In this document: piece after piece, positions 17,667 to 23,991 of the stretch
Position numbering within the stretch: the first letter of the stretch is position 1
Layout: each line of letters begins with the position of its first letter
NCBI GenBank assembly: GCA_900315255.1
Contig: OMYH01000010.1
Coordinates: forward strand, 1-35,247
DNA length: 35,247 nt
DNA from: an uncultured Eubacteriales bacterium
GTDB lineage: Bacteria > Bacillota > Clostridia > Oscillospirales > Acutalibacteraceae
Reading direction: 5' to 3'
Made by a program: the position numbers and the translations under genes
Notes under the pieces: generated by a model
Database searches by the model: none
The model's input: only the letters and a program-made list of their open reading frames with translations
Told to the model about the DNA's origin: nothing

Positions 17667-17690
17667 GGCAGGGACAGAAATGTCCCTGCC
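17667..17690 (+). promoter_or_regulatory. Perfect 10-bp hairpin with GAAA loop before holin
   Basis: GGCAGGGACA (17667-17676), GAAA tetraloop, TGTCCCTGCC (17681-17690). There is no T-tract on either side, so it is not a standard intrinsic terminator. It sits 5 bases before the AAAAAGGAGG site of the holin and may affect mRNA stability or translation of the lysis genes. Confidence 0.75.
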
Positions 17691-17712
17691 AAATCAAAAA
17701 GGAGGATATGCA

Positions 17713-18105
17713 ATGCAGTATTTAATTATGCTCGCTATAGTCACAGGACTGGCGGCGTCGGACTTCATAACAGGAATAATCAAAGGATATACCACAGGAA
17801 CGCTCTCGAGCACAAAGATGCGCAAGGGCGGCTTAAATAAAATCGGCGAGATAATCGTCATGGCTACAGCCTGCGGGCTCGAAATCGGCATAAAAGAGCT
17901 GGGAAGATACTACACGGCTGACGAGCTCGGCAAAATAACAGGAACAGTCGCAGCTATCCTCGTATTCGGATATATAGTTATCATGGAGACAATATCAATC
18001 CTTGAGAACTATGCCGAAATCAATCCAGATGCGGCAGGCTGGATAACTAAGCTTCTCAAGAGACTCAAAAATGTAAACAACGACGAAAAGGAGGATAAGA
18101 AATGA
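17713..18105 (+). CDS. Holin (toxin secretion/phage lysis family)
   Basis: This 130-aa membrane protein should form lesions that release the endolysin. ATG 17713 follows AAAAAGGAGGATATGCA; the in-frame ATG at 17680 overlaps the hairpin and lacks a good ribosome site. Two to three hydrophobic stretches are visible: YLIMLAIVTGLAASDFITGI at the N-terminus, EIIVMATACGLEIGI, and ITGTVAAILVFGYIVIMETI. The C-terminus is strongly charged (KRLKNVNNDEKEDKK). DFITGIIKGYTTGTLSSTKMRKGG is a characteristic holin segment of this family. Its stop overlaps the lysin start (ATGA). Confidence 0.92.
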   Translation: MQYLIMLAIVTGLAASDFITGIIKGYTTGTLSSTKMRKGGLNKIGEIIVMATACGLEIGIKELGRYYTADELGKITGTVAAILVFGYIVIMETISILENYAEINPDAAGWITKLLKRLKNVNNDEKEDKK

Positions 18106-18869
18106 AAAAGGGTATTGATGTATCAGTGCATCAGGGCGTTATAGACTGGGATACAGTCAAAAACGTAGAGAAGATAGACTTTGCAATCCTGCAAGCAGGA
18201 TATGGCAGGCTCGCTTCTCAGAAAGATAAGCAGTTCGAGCGTAACTATTCAGAGTGTAAGCGACTCGGAATTCCGATAGGAGCATACTGGTACAGCTACG
18301 CAGTAACCGTCGAGGACGTAAAGAATGAGGCGGCAGCTTGTATTGAAGTCCTCAAAGGTAAAAAGTTTGAATATCCTATTTACTTTGACATTGAGGAAAA
18401 TTCTCAGCGGCTCGGCATGGGTAAAGTCACTGAGATGTGCAAAGCGTTCTGTGAAGCTCTCGAAGCCGCAGGATACTGGGTAGGCATATACTCTTATAAA
18501 TTATTCCTCGAAAATTACATAGACAAGTCCGTCCGTACAAGATATGCAGTATGGCTCGCGCACTATGCAAGCTCTACTACATATAAAGAGCCGTATGGCA
18601 TATGGCAGTATTCAGTCACAGGAACTCAAAACGATATAGTCGGAAAGGGCAAAGTCGCAGGCATAAGCGGCAGATGTGATCTCGACTATGCATATATTGA
18701 CTATCCAACAGCTATAAAGGCGGCAGGAAAGAACGGCTATACCTTAGAGCCCCCGAAACCAGCTGAGCCAGAGAAGCCAAAATGCCCGAAGATAAGCATT
18801 GATATCTACGACGGCAAATTCTCAGTATTAGTTGACGATCATCAGTATAGTGGACTTCTCGGAGATTAA
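18102..18869 (+). CDS. Endolysin, GH25 muramidase
   Basis: This 255-aa enzyme should cleave the beta-1,4 bond between N-acetylmuramic acid and N-acetylglucosamine in peptidoglycan. The GH25 domain covers about residues 1-200: KKGIDVSVHQG with Asp6, and IYFDIEEN with Asp96 and Glu98 as catalytic residues. IWQYSVTG and RCDLDYAYIDY are further GH25 markers. A Pro-rich linker (EPPKPAEPEKPKCPK) leads to a short C-terminal segment of about 30 aa, possibly a wall-binding or oligomerisation motif. There is no signal peptide, so export depends on the holin. The ribosome site is AAGGAGGATAAGA. Confidence 0.96.
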   Translation: MKKGIDVSVHQGVIDWDTVKNVEKIDFAILQAGYGRLASQKDKQFERNYSECKRLGIPIGAYWYSYAVTVEDVKNEAAACIEVLKGKKFEYPIYFDIEENSQRLGMGKVTEMCKAFCEALEAAGYWVGIYSYKLFLENYIDKSVRTRYAVWLAHYASSTTYKEPYGIWQYSVTGTQNDIVGKGKVAGISGRCDLDYAYIDYPTAIKAAGKNGYTLEPPKPAEPEKPKCPKISIDIYDGKFSVLVDDHQYSGLLGD

Positions 18870-18886
18870 AACACGCGCGTGTTTTT
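18868..18886 (+). terminator. Palindromic terminator abutting the lysin stop
   Basis: AAAACACGC (18868-18876) pairs with GCGTGTTTT (18877-18885), giving a 7-bp stem with a tetraloop and a T run. It overlaps the TAA of the lysin gene. Confidence 0.75.
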
Positions 18887-18894
18887 ATAATCTA

Positions 18895-18919
18895 AATTAA
18901 CGCACGAAATGCGTTAATT
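18895..18919. other. Inverted repeat downstream of lysin
   Basis: AATTAACGCA (18895-18904), loop CGAAA, TGCGTTAATT (18910-18919) form a 10-bp stem without a long T-tract. It is followed by two GCAAGTTA direct repeats (18928-18935 and 18939-18946). It may be part of an attachment or recombination region next to the integrase gene, or an mRNA 3' end element. Confidence 0.5.
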
Positions 18920-19013
18920 GTCTATTAGCAAGTTATAAGCAAGTTAATACAAGCCGATATATAGGCAATCTCCAAAAGCCAAAAGCTAACGCATCAAATT
19001 AAATTAGATTTAG

Positions 19014-19046
19014 AAAAGCCCTTCCAGTATTTTGGAAGGGCTTTTT
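19014..19046. terminator. Strong bidirectional terminator between lysin and integrase
   Basis: AAAAGCCCTTCC (19014-19025) pairs with GGAAGGGCTTTT (19034-19045), with A and T tracts at both ends. It stops both the rightward lysis transcript and the leftward integrase transcript. Confidence 0.93.
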
Positions 19047-19110
19047 GTTGAAAACTCTTATCTATCATTAATGTTCTGACGAATCCGCACATTAATGATG
19101 TAAATGATAA

Positions 19111-20610
19111 CTATAATAGTTCAATATCCAGTGTGAAGGGGATATTTTTCCATTTGCCTCGGATATCAGTTTCCCTGTGATATGTTATATCTTTAATCAC
19201 ACAGCGGAGCAGGTGATTCTTGTCTGCCACAGTTACGCTATCATCTTCGAGAGCTTGTATAGCGTTCATTAGAGCTACATATTTCTGCTTATAGTCTACA
19301 TCTACACTCTCAAGCTCTTTAGCTTCTGCGATAGCCTCTTGAAGCTCTGAGCGGCGCTGCGATAACGCAGCATTACGTTTTACGAATACTTCACTCGTGT
19401 ATATTCCTTTTTCGAGGAACTCATATAAGCGGTCTTGTTGTGTTTCCAGAGCATTCAGCTCTTTGACAAGCGCAGCAGCGACCGCTTTTTGTGCATCGCT
19501 GGACTTCTGCGGTTTGTCGATAAGCTCACGGACATCTGCCGCAAGCTCTTTCAGCGTTCTGAGTACCTCTTCTACAACTTCAGCATATATAGCCGATCTA
19601 TTATTACAGTATTTTTGATTAGTGCAAAGCAGGCGATCTTCGCAGCGAGGTTCAGGGCGATATGTCATAGCTCTGCCGCAAGCACAGTGCATTATTCCAG
19701 CGAAAGCGTTATTAAGCTTCATCTTCGGCTTTGTCTTCGGAAGCTTCCCGAAGCGATCCTGCGCGGCATCGAATACGTCCTTGTCAATAATAGCCTCATG
19801 CTTACCGTCTACAAGTATCTGATCTTCAGCTGCTGCATGAGGGCGCGAAGCTACGATCTCACCGTCCTCGAACTTCTTGACTGTCTTTCTCCAGTTCCAG
19901 CGTATCTTTCCAGTATATACAGGATTCCTCAGCATATCTCTGATACTTGCCGAGCTCCACAGCTCTGACTTCCTCGGCTTGATATGCAGCTCATTAAGCT
20001 TGTGCGCTATCGTTGTTGTCCCGATGCCCTCATTCCACATTTGATATATAAGCCTTACCACATCTGCTTCGCCGTTTGGAGCAAGTGTGAAGACCTTGCC
20101 GTCTTTGATCTTATCATACCCGTAAGGCGAGCCGCTCCCGATGTAGTTACCAGCCTGTACAGATGCTATCCTGCCGCGCATCATGATCTCCTTAACGTAT
20201 TCAAGATAGTCGTTTCCGCGCATGAGCTCCATTTCAAAGAACTTCCTGTCGAACTTGTCTCCGAGGTCATACGTCTTCTGCGGCGTGATGATCAGAGTAT
20301 CAGTGTAGCGGAAAGCTCTGATAATAGTACCGCAGTCGGACAGGTCGCCTCGGCTCAGTCTCTGCGGATCAACAACAAGAACACCTTTTATCTCCTCGGT
20401 CTGAATACGGTCGAGGAGCTTTTTCATTTCCGGGCGGTCCTGTATAGTCTCGCCTGAGACAACTTCACGATATATTCTGTCCTCAGGAATAGCTCCGCCC
20501 AGCTTAGCGGCAGCGTAGTCCTGCAATATCTTATAGTGCTTGGCGAGTACTTCCTCAATGGTCTCATGCTCACCGTCAGCTCTGGACTTACGGAGATAAA
20601 CCAAGTACAT
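19111..20610 (-). CDS. int: Large serine recombinase (phage integrase)
   Basis: This 499-aa enzyme should integrate the phage by recombining attP with a host attB through a Ser-DNA intermediate. The N-terminal resolvase domain shows catalytic Ser9 in YLRKSRAD and the conserved VVDPQRLSRGD around residues 79-89. The recombinase domain follows (SPYGYDK; MWNEGIGTTTIAHKLNE; IRDMLRNPVYTGKIRW). A zinc domain has Cys at 309, 311, 323, 329 and 335. A coiled coil at about 365-450 and a C-terminal beta end (ITYHRETDIRGKWKNIPFTL) complete the layout. It is convergent with the lysis genes. No recombination directionality factor was identified. Confidence 0.96.
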   Translation of the reverse strand: MYLVYLRKSRADGEHETIEEVLAKHYKILQDYAAAKLGGAIPEDRIYREVVSGETIQDRPEMKKLLDRIQTEEIKGVLVVDPQRLSRGDLSDCGTIIRAFRYTDTLIITPQKTYDLGDKFDRKFFEMELMRGNDYLEYVKEIMMRGRIASVQAGNYIGSGSPYGYDKIKDGKVFTLAPNGEADVVRLIYQMWNEGIGTTTIAHKLNELHIKPRKSELWSSASIRDMLRNPVYTGKIRWNWRKTVKKFEDGEIVASRPHAAAEDQILVDGKHEAIIDKDVFDAAQDRFGKLPKTKPKMKLNNAFAGIMHCACGRAMTYRPEPRCEDRLLCTNQKYCNNRSAIYAEVVEEVLRTLKELAADVRELIDKPQKSSDAQKAVAAALVKELNALETQQDRLYEFLEKGIYTSEVFVKRNAALSQRRSELQEAIAEAKELESVDVDYKQKYVALMNAIQALEDDSVTVADKNHLLRCVIKDITYHRETDIRGKWKNIPFTLDIELL

Positions 20611-20662
20611 ACGATCATCTCTCTTTCACGGTAATAAATATCAGTAAATAACAACAAATAAC

Positions 20663-20690
20663 ATTATACAGTATACAAATAACTAAGCAA
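20663..20690 (-). promoter_or_regulatory. Candidate integrase promoter
   Basis: On the minus strand TTGCTT (20685-20690), 16 bases, TATAAT (20663-20668). It lies about 55 bases upstream of the integrase ATG and overlaps the inverted repeat proposed as attP. That overlap would separate or alter the promoter after integration. Confidence 0.55.
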
Positions 20691-20710
20691 GTTGAAAAAT
20701 GCATTGTATA
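20672..20710. other. Candidate attP: imperfect inverted repeat
   Basis: TATACAA (20672-20678) and TTGTATA (20704-20710) are inverted around a centre near 20691, with further scattered matching positions both inward and outward. About 50 bp of imperfect dyad just upstream of the int start is where attP lies for several large serine integrases (phiC31, Bxb1, TP901-1). The crossover dinucleotide is not identified. The 10-mer TAAGCAAGTT in the core recurs on the other side of int at 18936-18945. Confidence 0.4.
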
Positions 20711-20779
20711 GTCGCAATTGTGAGTTTTTAACTGTTGACAAAAAACCATGCACAATGCACAAATACAGATTCAAAGTAA

Positions 20780-20805
20780 CCCCTGCACGGAGCAGGGGAT
20801 TTTTT
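20780..20805 (+). terminator. Terminator-like hairpin between int and lipoprotein gene
   Basis: CCCCTGC (20780-20786), loop ACGGA, GCAGGGG (20792-20798), then A and six T on the plus strand. Orientation fits rightward transcription, although both flanking genes run leftward. On the minus strand it follows the lipoprotein stop with only a weak T content. It could insulate the immunity region from transcripts running rightward past the integrase gene. Confidence 0.65.
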
Positions 20806-21340
20806 AATAGAAATTTATACTATCAATCATTCTCATAATAATTTCTGTATCAGCATTATTGTAACTAAAAGTACCGTGAAGGTCGTGGGCGTAGAATTGA
20901 ATTTCTTTTTTATCATTTTTACCTTTATCAATGATTAAATATGCCTGTCCGTTCTTTACAAAAGTGTCCTCAATGAAATCATCTTTATAATCGTCTTTTA
21001 ATAAATCATCATCAAGAGCGAATTTTTTAAAATTATTCCATCTTTCAGTCACTTCGTTTTGAGATAGTTTTGTGTATTCCGAATTATGAGATAATGATAA
21101 ATCGGCATAATGTTGATTATCTTCAGTCCCCCAAGACCAGTCTACAAGTGTTAAATTACCGCTAATGCTGTCATATTCATGCCAGTTTGAATTAGTAGCT
21201 ATTTTTAAATAGTCGCACTCCCATGTAGAATCAAGAGTAGTATAGTCGATATCAGCTTCTTTCTTTGATGATGCTTCGGAGCAGGACGCAAGCGAAGCTA
21301 AAAGCGCAGCACACAAAACAACGGAAAGCGTTCTTTTCAT
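20804..21340 (-). CDS. Lipoprotein, candidate lysogenic-conversion/exclusion protein
   Basis: A 178-aa protein with a clear lipoprotein signal: MKRTL basic start, hydrophobic SVVLCAALLASLA, and lipobox LASC with Cys20 as the predicted lipidation site. The mature part has no family I recognise: acidic, Trp/Tyr-containing, mixed alpha/beta (STWECDYLKIATNSNWHEYD; LTLVDWSWGTEDNQHYADL; KNGQAYLIIDKG). It starts 15 bases after the ImmA stop with its own AAGGGGGA site, so it is probably co-transcribed with the repressor and made by the lysogen. A surface role such as superinfection exclusion is inferred from export and context only. Confidence 0.85.
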   Translation of the reverse strand: MKRTLSVVLCAALLASLASCSEASSKKEADIDYTTLDSTWECDYLKIATNSNWHEYDSISGNLTLVDWSWGTEDNQHYADLSLSHNSEYTKLSQNEVTERWNNFKKFALDDDLLKDDYKDDFIEDTFVKNGQAYLIIDKGKNDKKEIQFYAHDLHGTFSYNNADTEIIMRMIDSINFY

Positions 21341-21355
21341 AAAAATATCCCCCTT

Positions 21356-21769
21356 TTACAAAACTTCTTTATCGAAATGTATCCAAAGAGCCTTTTTGAC
21401 GAGTTCCTCGGGCACATCGAAATACTCTGCAAGCTGCCAGACCTCCACATAACCGAGCTTGAAAGCTTCCAGCATATCTTCTTTAGGCAGAAGAGTTTCA
21501 CAAGCCCACTTGTCGGCGGAGTACTCATGCTTGCTTATCAGATCAAGCTTACTGTATCGATTATAGAAAGCTCCCCTAATGCAATGACCTATCTCATGAG
21601 CGAGCCTGCGTTTTTCCTCGGCTTCGCTATGGATCAGGCTATAATCGATACCAATATAGCAATTGAGATCACTGTCCATTATAGATATGGACTGAGTTTT
21701 CGGGAGAGCTGCGGAATATATATCGATATTCTCGCTTGCGGCGGTTTCATACAGCTCTTCCAGTGTCAT
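21356..21769 (-). CDS. ImmA/IrrE-type metallopeptidase
   Basis: A 137-aa zinc protease with HEIGH at residues 58-62 (RRLAHEIGHC) and a downstream EYSADKWACETLLP segment carrying the third ligand region (glutamate in the E.ADxwA pattern). The family cleaves a partner repressor, as ImmA does to ImmR in ICEBs1, so it should inactivate the adjacent XRE repressor on induction. The ATG overlaps the repressor stop (ATGA), a hallmark of the repressor-antirepressor pair. The C-terminal LWIHFDKEVL end is intact. Confidence 0.92.
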   Translation of the reverse strand: MTLEELYETAASENIDIYSAALPKTQSISIMDSDLNCYIGIDYSLIHSEAEEKRRLAHEIGHCIRGAFYNRYSKLDLISKHEYSADKWACETLLPKEDMLEAFKLGYVEVWQLAEYFDVPEELVKKALWIHFDKEVL

Positions 21770-22119
21770 TTTTTCTCCTTCTGCTCCTTTATATACTTTG
21801 CAAAGCGCTTGACTTCGTCGTACATCTCGTCGGTGACTCCCTCAGAGCCGTCGAACAGAGCAAACTTGATATCATCATCTGAGGGAGCAGGTGATTGTGT
21901 TGCTTTGGCATTTTCTTGAATATCTGTCCAGCCCATAAGGTAGGCAGGAGTAGTATCTAAAATGTTTGCAAGCGTAGCTACCATTGGGCGAGGAATATCT
22001 CTTCCATTTTCTATATGAGCAACAGAAGATTTAGATTTATAGCCCAAGAGTGAAGCAAGTTCACTTTGTGTGAGACCTTTCTTTTTTCTAAGTTGTTTAA
22101 CTCTTTCTCCTATGCACAT
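21766..22119 (-). CDS. XRE-family phage repressor (ImmR/CI-like)
   Basis: A 117-aa protein with an N-terminal helix-turn-helix at about residues 6-60 (VKQLRKKKGLTQSELASLLGYKSKSSVAHIENGRDIPRPMV), followed by LANILDTTPAYLMGWTD, a classic phage repressor end of domain. The remaining about 50 residues are acidic then basic, without a LexA-like Ser-Lys protease. Inactivation should therefore depend on the downstream ImmA-type protease. It is transcribed leftward from a consensus promoter whose -35 lies inside an operator-like dyad, implying autoregulation. Confidence 0.93.
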   Translation of the reverse strand: MCIGERVKQLRKKKGLTQSELASLLGYKSKSSVAHIENGRDIPRPMVATLANILDTTPAYLMGWTDIQENAKATQSPAPSDDDIKFALFDGSEGVTDEMYDEVKRFAKYIKEQKEKK

Positions 22120-22143
22120 ACAATCACCTCCTATCTTAATAAA

Positions 22144-22172
22144 ATTGTATCATAAAATTACAAAAGTGTCAA
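22144..22172 (-). promoter_or_regulatory. Repressor promoter
   Basis: On the minus strand TTGACA (22167-22172), 17-base spacer, TACAAT (22144-22149), reading into the repressor gene. An operator-like dyad (22156-22173) covers the -35 and spacer. Confidence 0.85.
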
Positions 22173-22173
22173 C
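22156..22173. promoter_or_regulatory. Operator-like dyad OL
   Basis: AATTACA, 4-bp spacer, TGTCAAC: an 18-bp 7-4-7 dyad overlapping the repressor promoter -35. Half-site consensus with the other sites is GTTGACA or GTTTACA. Confidence 0.65.
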
Positions 22174-22197
22174 ATAAATTTACAATGCGGAGGGAAA

Positions 22198-22215
22198 GTT
22201 GTCAAATTGACCAAC
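22198..22215. promoter_or_regulatory. Operator-like dyad OM
   Basis: GTTGTCA, AATT, GACCAAC: a 7-4-7 dyad of weaker symmetry midway between the divergent promoters. Only the GTTG/CAAC ends match well. Confidence 0.4.
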
Positions 22216-22256
22216 CCGCAGTAAGAAAGTTTGGATATAATGATACTCGAAATAAA

Positions 22257-22274
22257 GTTGACAAATATGTAAAC
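22257..22274. promoter_or_regulatory. Operator-like dyad OR1
   Basis: GTTGACA, AATA, TGTAAAC: an 18-bp 7-4-7 dyad that contains the -35 box of the early promoter. Binding here would block rightward transcription. Confidence 0.7.
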
Positions 22275-22286
22275 CTGTTGTATAAT
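22258..22286 (+). promoter_or_regulatory. Early rightward promoter PR
   Basis: Perfect sigma-A consensus: TTGACA (22258-22263), 17-base spacer, TATAAT (22281-22286). It drives the Cro-like gene and presumably the long early operon. The -35 is inside operator OR1, and OR2 lies just downstream of the start point. Confidence 0.95.
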
Positions 22287-22292
22287 GATTGT

Positions 22293-22310
22293 GGTGACAA
22301 AAATGTCAAC
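22293..22310. promoter_or_regulatory. Operator-like dyad OR2
   Basis: GGTGACA, AAAA, TGTCAAC: an 18-bp 7-4-7 dyad with one half-site mismatch, between the early promoter and the AAGGAGG of the Cro-like gene. Confidence 0.7.
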
Positions 22311-22330
22311 AAATAAGGAGGCGAGTTAAA

Positions 22331-22585
22331 ATGGACATAGATTACCTTAACGAAGTGATTTCTGCAAGTGGCAAAACTATAAAAAGTATTGCGCTTAAAA
22401 TGGGCCTATCGCGGCAGTCGTTATATTTGAAAATGAACGGCAAACGAGAATTTAAGGCGTCAGAGGTTTATAAGCTTTGTGAAATCCTAAGATTGACAAA
22501 CGAGGAAAAAGAGCGAATTTTTTTTACAAATGAGGTTGACAAAAACGACAACCGCGTAATTTTGCCACGTTCAGCCGAGAAGTAA
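22331..22585 (+). CDS. Cro-like XRE-family DNA-binding protein
   Basis: An 84-aa protein, the first gene behind the early promoter and divergent from the repressor. The helix-turn-helix covers about residues 12-60: KTIKSIALKMGLSRQSLYLK, followed by EFKASEVYKLCEILRLTNEEKERIFF, the usual phage Cro/regulator pattern. AAGGAGGCG lies upstream. It probably competes with the repressor at the shared dyads to commit to lytic growth; that function is inferred from position. Confidence 0.9.
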   Translation: MDIDYLNEVISASGKTIKSIALKMGLSRQSLYLKMNGKREFKASEVYKLCEILRLTNEEKERIFFTNEVDKNDNRVILPRSAEK

Positions 22586-22617
22586 CCACCACCCACAAAA
22601 GAGGAAGGAGGGAGACC

Positions 22618-22824
22618 ATGGAGCAAGGGAAAAAGAAAAGCCCCGATACAGAGAACGGGGAGAGTATAAGAGCTTATACAGCAAGGACACTTTACGAGAA
22701 GAGTAGAAAAGAGCTCGAAAAGCAGATGGAGCTGCTCTCCAAGCTCTCAGAAAAAGAAGACTTGACAATTCAGGAGCATTTAGGCATCGCCGCTGAGATC
22801 AGGCAGATCATCATGCTGCTCTGA
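22618..22824 (+). CDS. Small early helical protein, function unknown
   Basis: A 68-aa protein with a very strong AAGGAGGG ribosome site. The N-terminus is polar, then a long amphipathic helix (RTLYEKSRKELEKQMELLSKLSEKE) and a second helix (IQEHLGIAAEIRQIIMLL) suggest a helical-hairpin or coiled-coil dimer. No known motif. Its 3' end is overlapped by 45 bases by an antisense cysteine-rich gene, so the two transcripts converge. Confidence 0.65.
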   Translation: MEQGKKKSPDTENGESIRAYTARTLYEKSRKELEKQMELLSKLSEKEDLTIQEHLGIAAEIRQIIMLL

Positions 22825-22962
22825 ATTGTCGGAAGGTACAACCTCAGGCAATGTCTGAGCAATCTTTACAAAAGCACATTCGCCGTCAATATTTAATGCA
22901 CAATTGCTTAGGCATTGTGTTAAGTTTGGCGAACTACTTATAAACGGACAGATAACAGTCAA
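22780..22962 (-). CDS. Antisense Cys-rich small protein, TTG start
   Basis: A 60-aa minus-strand gene within the plus-strand early operon. The start is inferred as TTG at 22962-22960, because AGGAGGT (22971-22977) lies exactly 8 bases upstream. A full promoter lies just beyond: TTGTCA (23011-23016), 17 bases, TATAAT (22988-22993). The protein begins (M)TVICPFISSSPNLTQCLSN and has Cys at 5, 17, 21 and 29 (C-x11-C-x3-C-x7-C), a likely metal-binding knuckle. An acidic tail SDNSEQHDDLPDLSGDA follows. An upstream-extended reading to 23115 is hydrophobic junk across the promoter and is rejected. Function unknown. Confidence 0.72.
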   Translation of the reverse strand: MTVICPFISSSPNLTQCLSNCALNIDGECAFVKIAQTLPEVVPSDNSEQHDDLPDLSGDA

Positions 22963-22987
22963 TTTTTCGCACCTCCTTTCCGCATAC

Positions 22988-23016
22988 ATTATACCACAAG
23001 GCGGAGCAGGTGACAA
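22988..23016 (-). promoter_or_regulatory. Promoter of the antisense Cys-rich gene
   Basis: Minus strand TTGTCA (23011-23016), 17 bases, TATAAT (22988-22993), immediately followed by a consensus ribosome-binding site. It points against the early operon and could also produce antisense RNA to 22618-22824. Confidence 0.8.
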
Positions 23017-23059
23017 GAAGACAACCCACACGAACATAAACATTGAAAGAGGTGATACT

Positions 23060-23299
23060 ATGAGAAAAGGCGATATCAGAAACTGGCAGGAAACCGAGAC
23101 CGAGAAGGAACGCATGGTAAGCTATGACTCATATGAAAACGGCGAGATTCGAGCTCATATCAGAGTACATATTCCGAAGCGCACCCCCGAGGAGCAGGAA
23201 GCTTATGAGAAGAGAGTGCGAGCCGGGCTTCGTCGCTTTTATTATAGTGTCACATCGCAGGGGCTGGACTGGGATAAGATAACGGCCCCGAAAGACTAA
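23060..23299 (+). CDS. Early protein of unknown function (79 aa)
   Basis: ATG 23060 follows GAGGTGATACT; an upstream in-frame extension to 22904 crosses the antisense promoter and is rejected. The protein is charged, with RKGDIRNWQETETEKERM, a short beta segment GEIRAHIRVHIPKRTPEE, and helix AYEKRVRAGLRRFYYSV. No family recognised. It is the first gene after the antisense cassette; palindrome copy 3 follows its stop. Confidence 0.7.
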   Translation: MRKGDIRNWQETETEKERMVSYDSYENGEIRAHIRVHIPKRTPEEQEAYEKRVRAGLRRFYYSVTSQGLDWDKITAPKD

Positions 23300-23302
23300 G
23301 TT

Positions 23303-23320
23303 TGTGCAGTCAACTGCACA
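23303..23320. repeat. Dispersed palindrome, copy 3
   Basis: Exact TGTGCAGTCAACTGCACA in the 35-bp gap between two early genes, just upstream of an AAAGGAT ribosome site. Confidence 0.8.
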
Positions 23321-23334
23321 GAAAGGATACCGAA

Positions 23335-23991
23335 ATGAGCAGGAAAATAGAGGATATACCGAAGTCCGAGCGTTCCGAGATCGTCAACAACATTCTCGGA
23401 GCAAAAAACAGAAAAGAACAGTTAAAGATAGAAGCCGACCTACATTTGGCCTCTGTAACTACTATCAAGGAGATTCTGAAAGACTACGGCGTTAATCTTA
23501 AAATATTCAACGGCGGCAGTCATAAGAAAAAGCGCATTGAAGACGAGCTCGCAGAGGAACAGGAGATCATCACACCGGTTGAGGAAATAGGAACCGTTGA
23601 GGAGCAGGCCGAGCCGGACGAGATCGGGCAGGCGTGGGCTGATCTTAGTATACCTCCAGATGTGGAACTCCCTCCTCTGACTGCTGAGCCGCTTCCGCCT
23701 CTGAGCAACGAGGAGAGAGCTTGCGAACCAATACCTGCGGAGCAGGCTGAAAAGATACCATATACAAAGCCCGAGATAATTGAGCCTCCGCTGCCAAAGA
23801 GCAGCACTTCTGAGGAAACTGCTGCCGATAGTATTGATATCGACCTGTCATACCAGCGATTTAAGAAGCTTATCCGCGAGAAAATGCACTGCGAAGACAG
23901 ACTTGAAGAGATAAAAGCAGAATTACAGCTTTATCGCGACACCTGCAACTGTATACTCATTGACCTGAAAGAGGGAGGTATTGAGGCATGA
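23335..23991 (+). CDS. HTH-like protein with Pro-rich linker and coiled-coil end
   Basis: A 218-aa protein from ATG 23335 (MSRKIEDIPKSERSEIVNN); the upstream in-frame start would be inside the palindrome. Residues about 1-60 look like a small helix-turn-helix (ADLHLASVTTIKEILKDYGV). Residues about 70-165 are disordered and rich in Pro, Glu and Ala (PPDVELPPLTAEPLPPLSNE). Residues about 170-215 form a coiled coil with two Cys (LYRDTCNCILIDLK). The architecture suggests a DNA-binding scaffold. No family assigned. Its TGA overlaps the next ATG. Confidence 0.7.
   Translation: MSRKIEDIPKSERSEIVNNILGAKNRKEQLKIEADLHLASVTTIKEILKDYGVNLKIFNGGSHKKKRIEDELAEEQEIITPVEEIGTVEEQAEPDEIGQAWADLSIPPDVELPPLTAEPLPPLSNEERACEPIPAEQAEKIPYTKPEIIEPPLPKSSTSEETAADSIDIDLSYQRFKKLIREKMHCEDRLEEIKAELQLYRDTCNCILIDLKEGGIEA

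Noticed and set aside
19397-20457. Plus-strand ORFs opposite the integrase
   Set aside because: They are antisense shadows of a fully supported serine recombinase and show no domains or ribosome sites.
22207-22241. Extra promoter TTGACC ... TATAAT in the switch region
   Set aside because: The spacer is 23 bases, too long for a sigma-A promoter; the perfectly spaced promoter at 22258-22286 explains transcription.
22780-23115. 111-codon version of the antisense Cys-rich ORF
   Set aside because: Its first 51 codons cross the promoter and ribosome site of the shorter 60-aa reading and overlap a well-supported plus-strand gene start; only the TTG-start part is kept.
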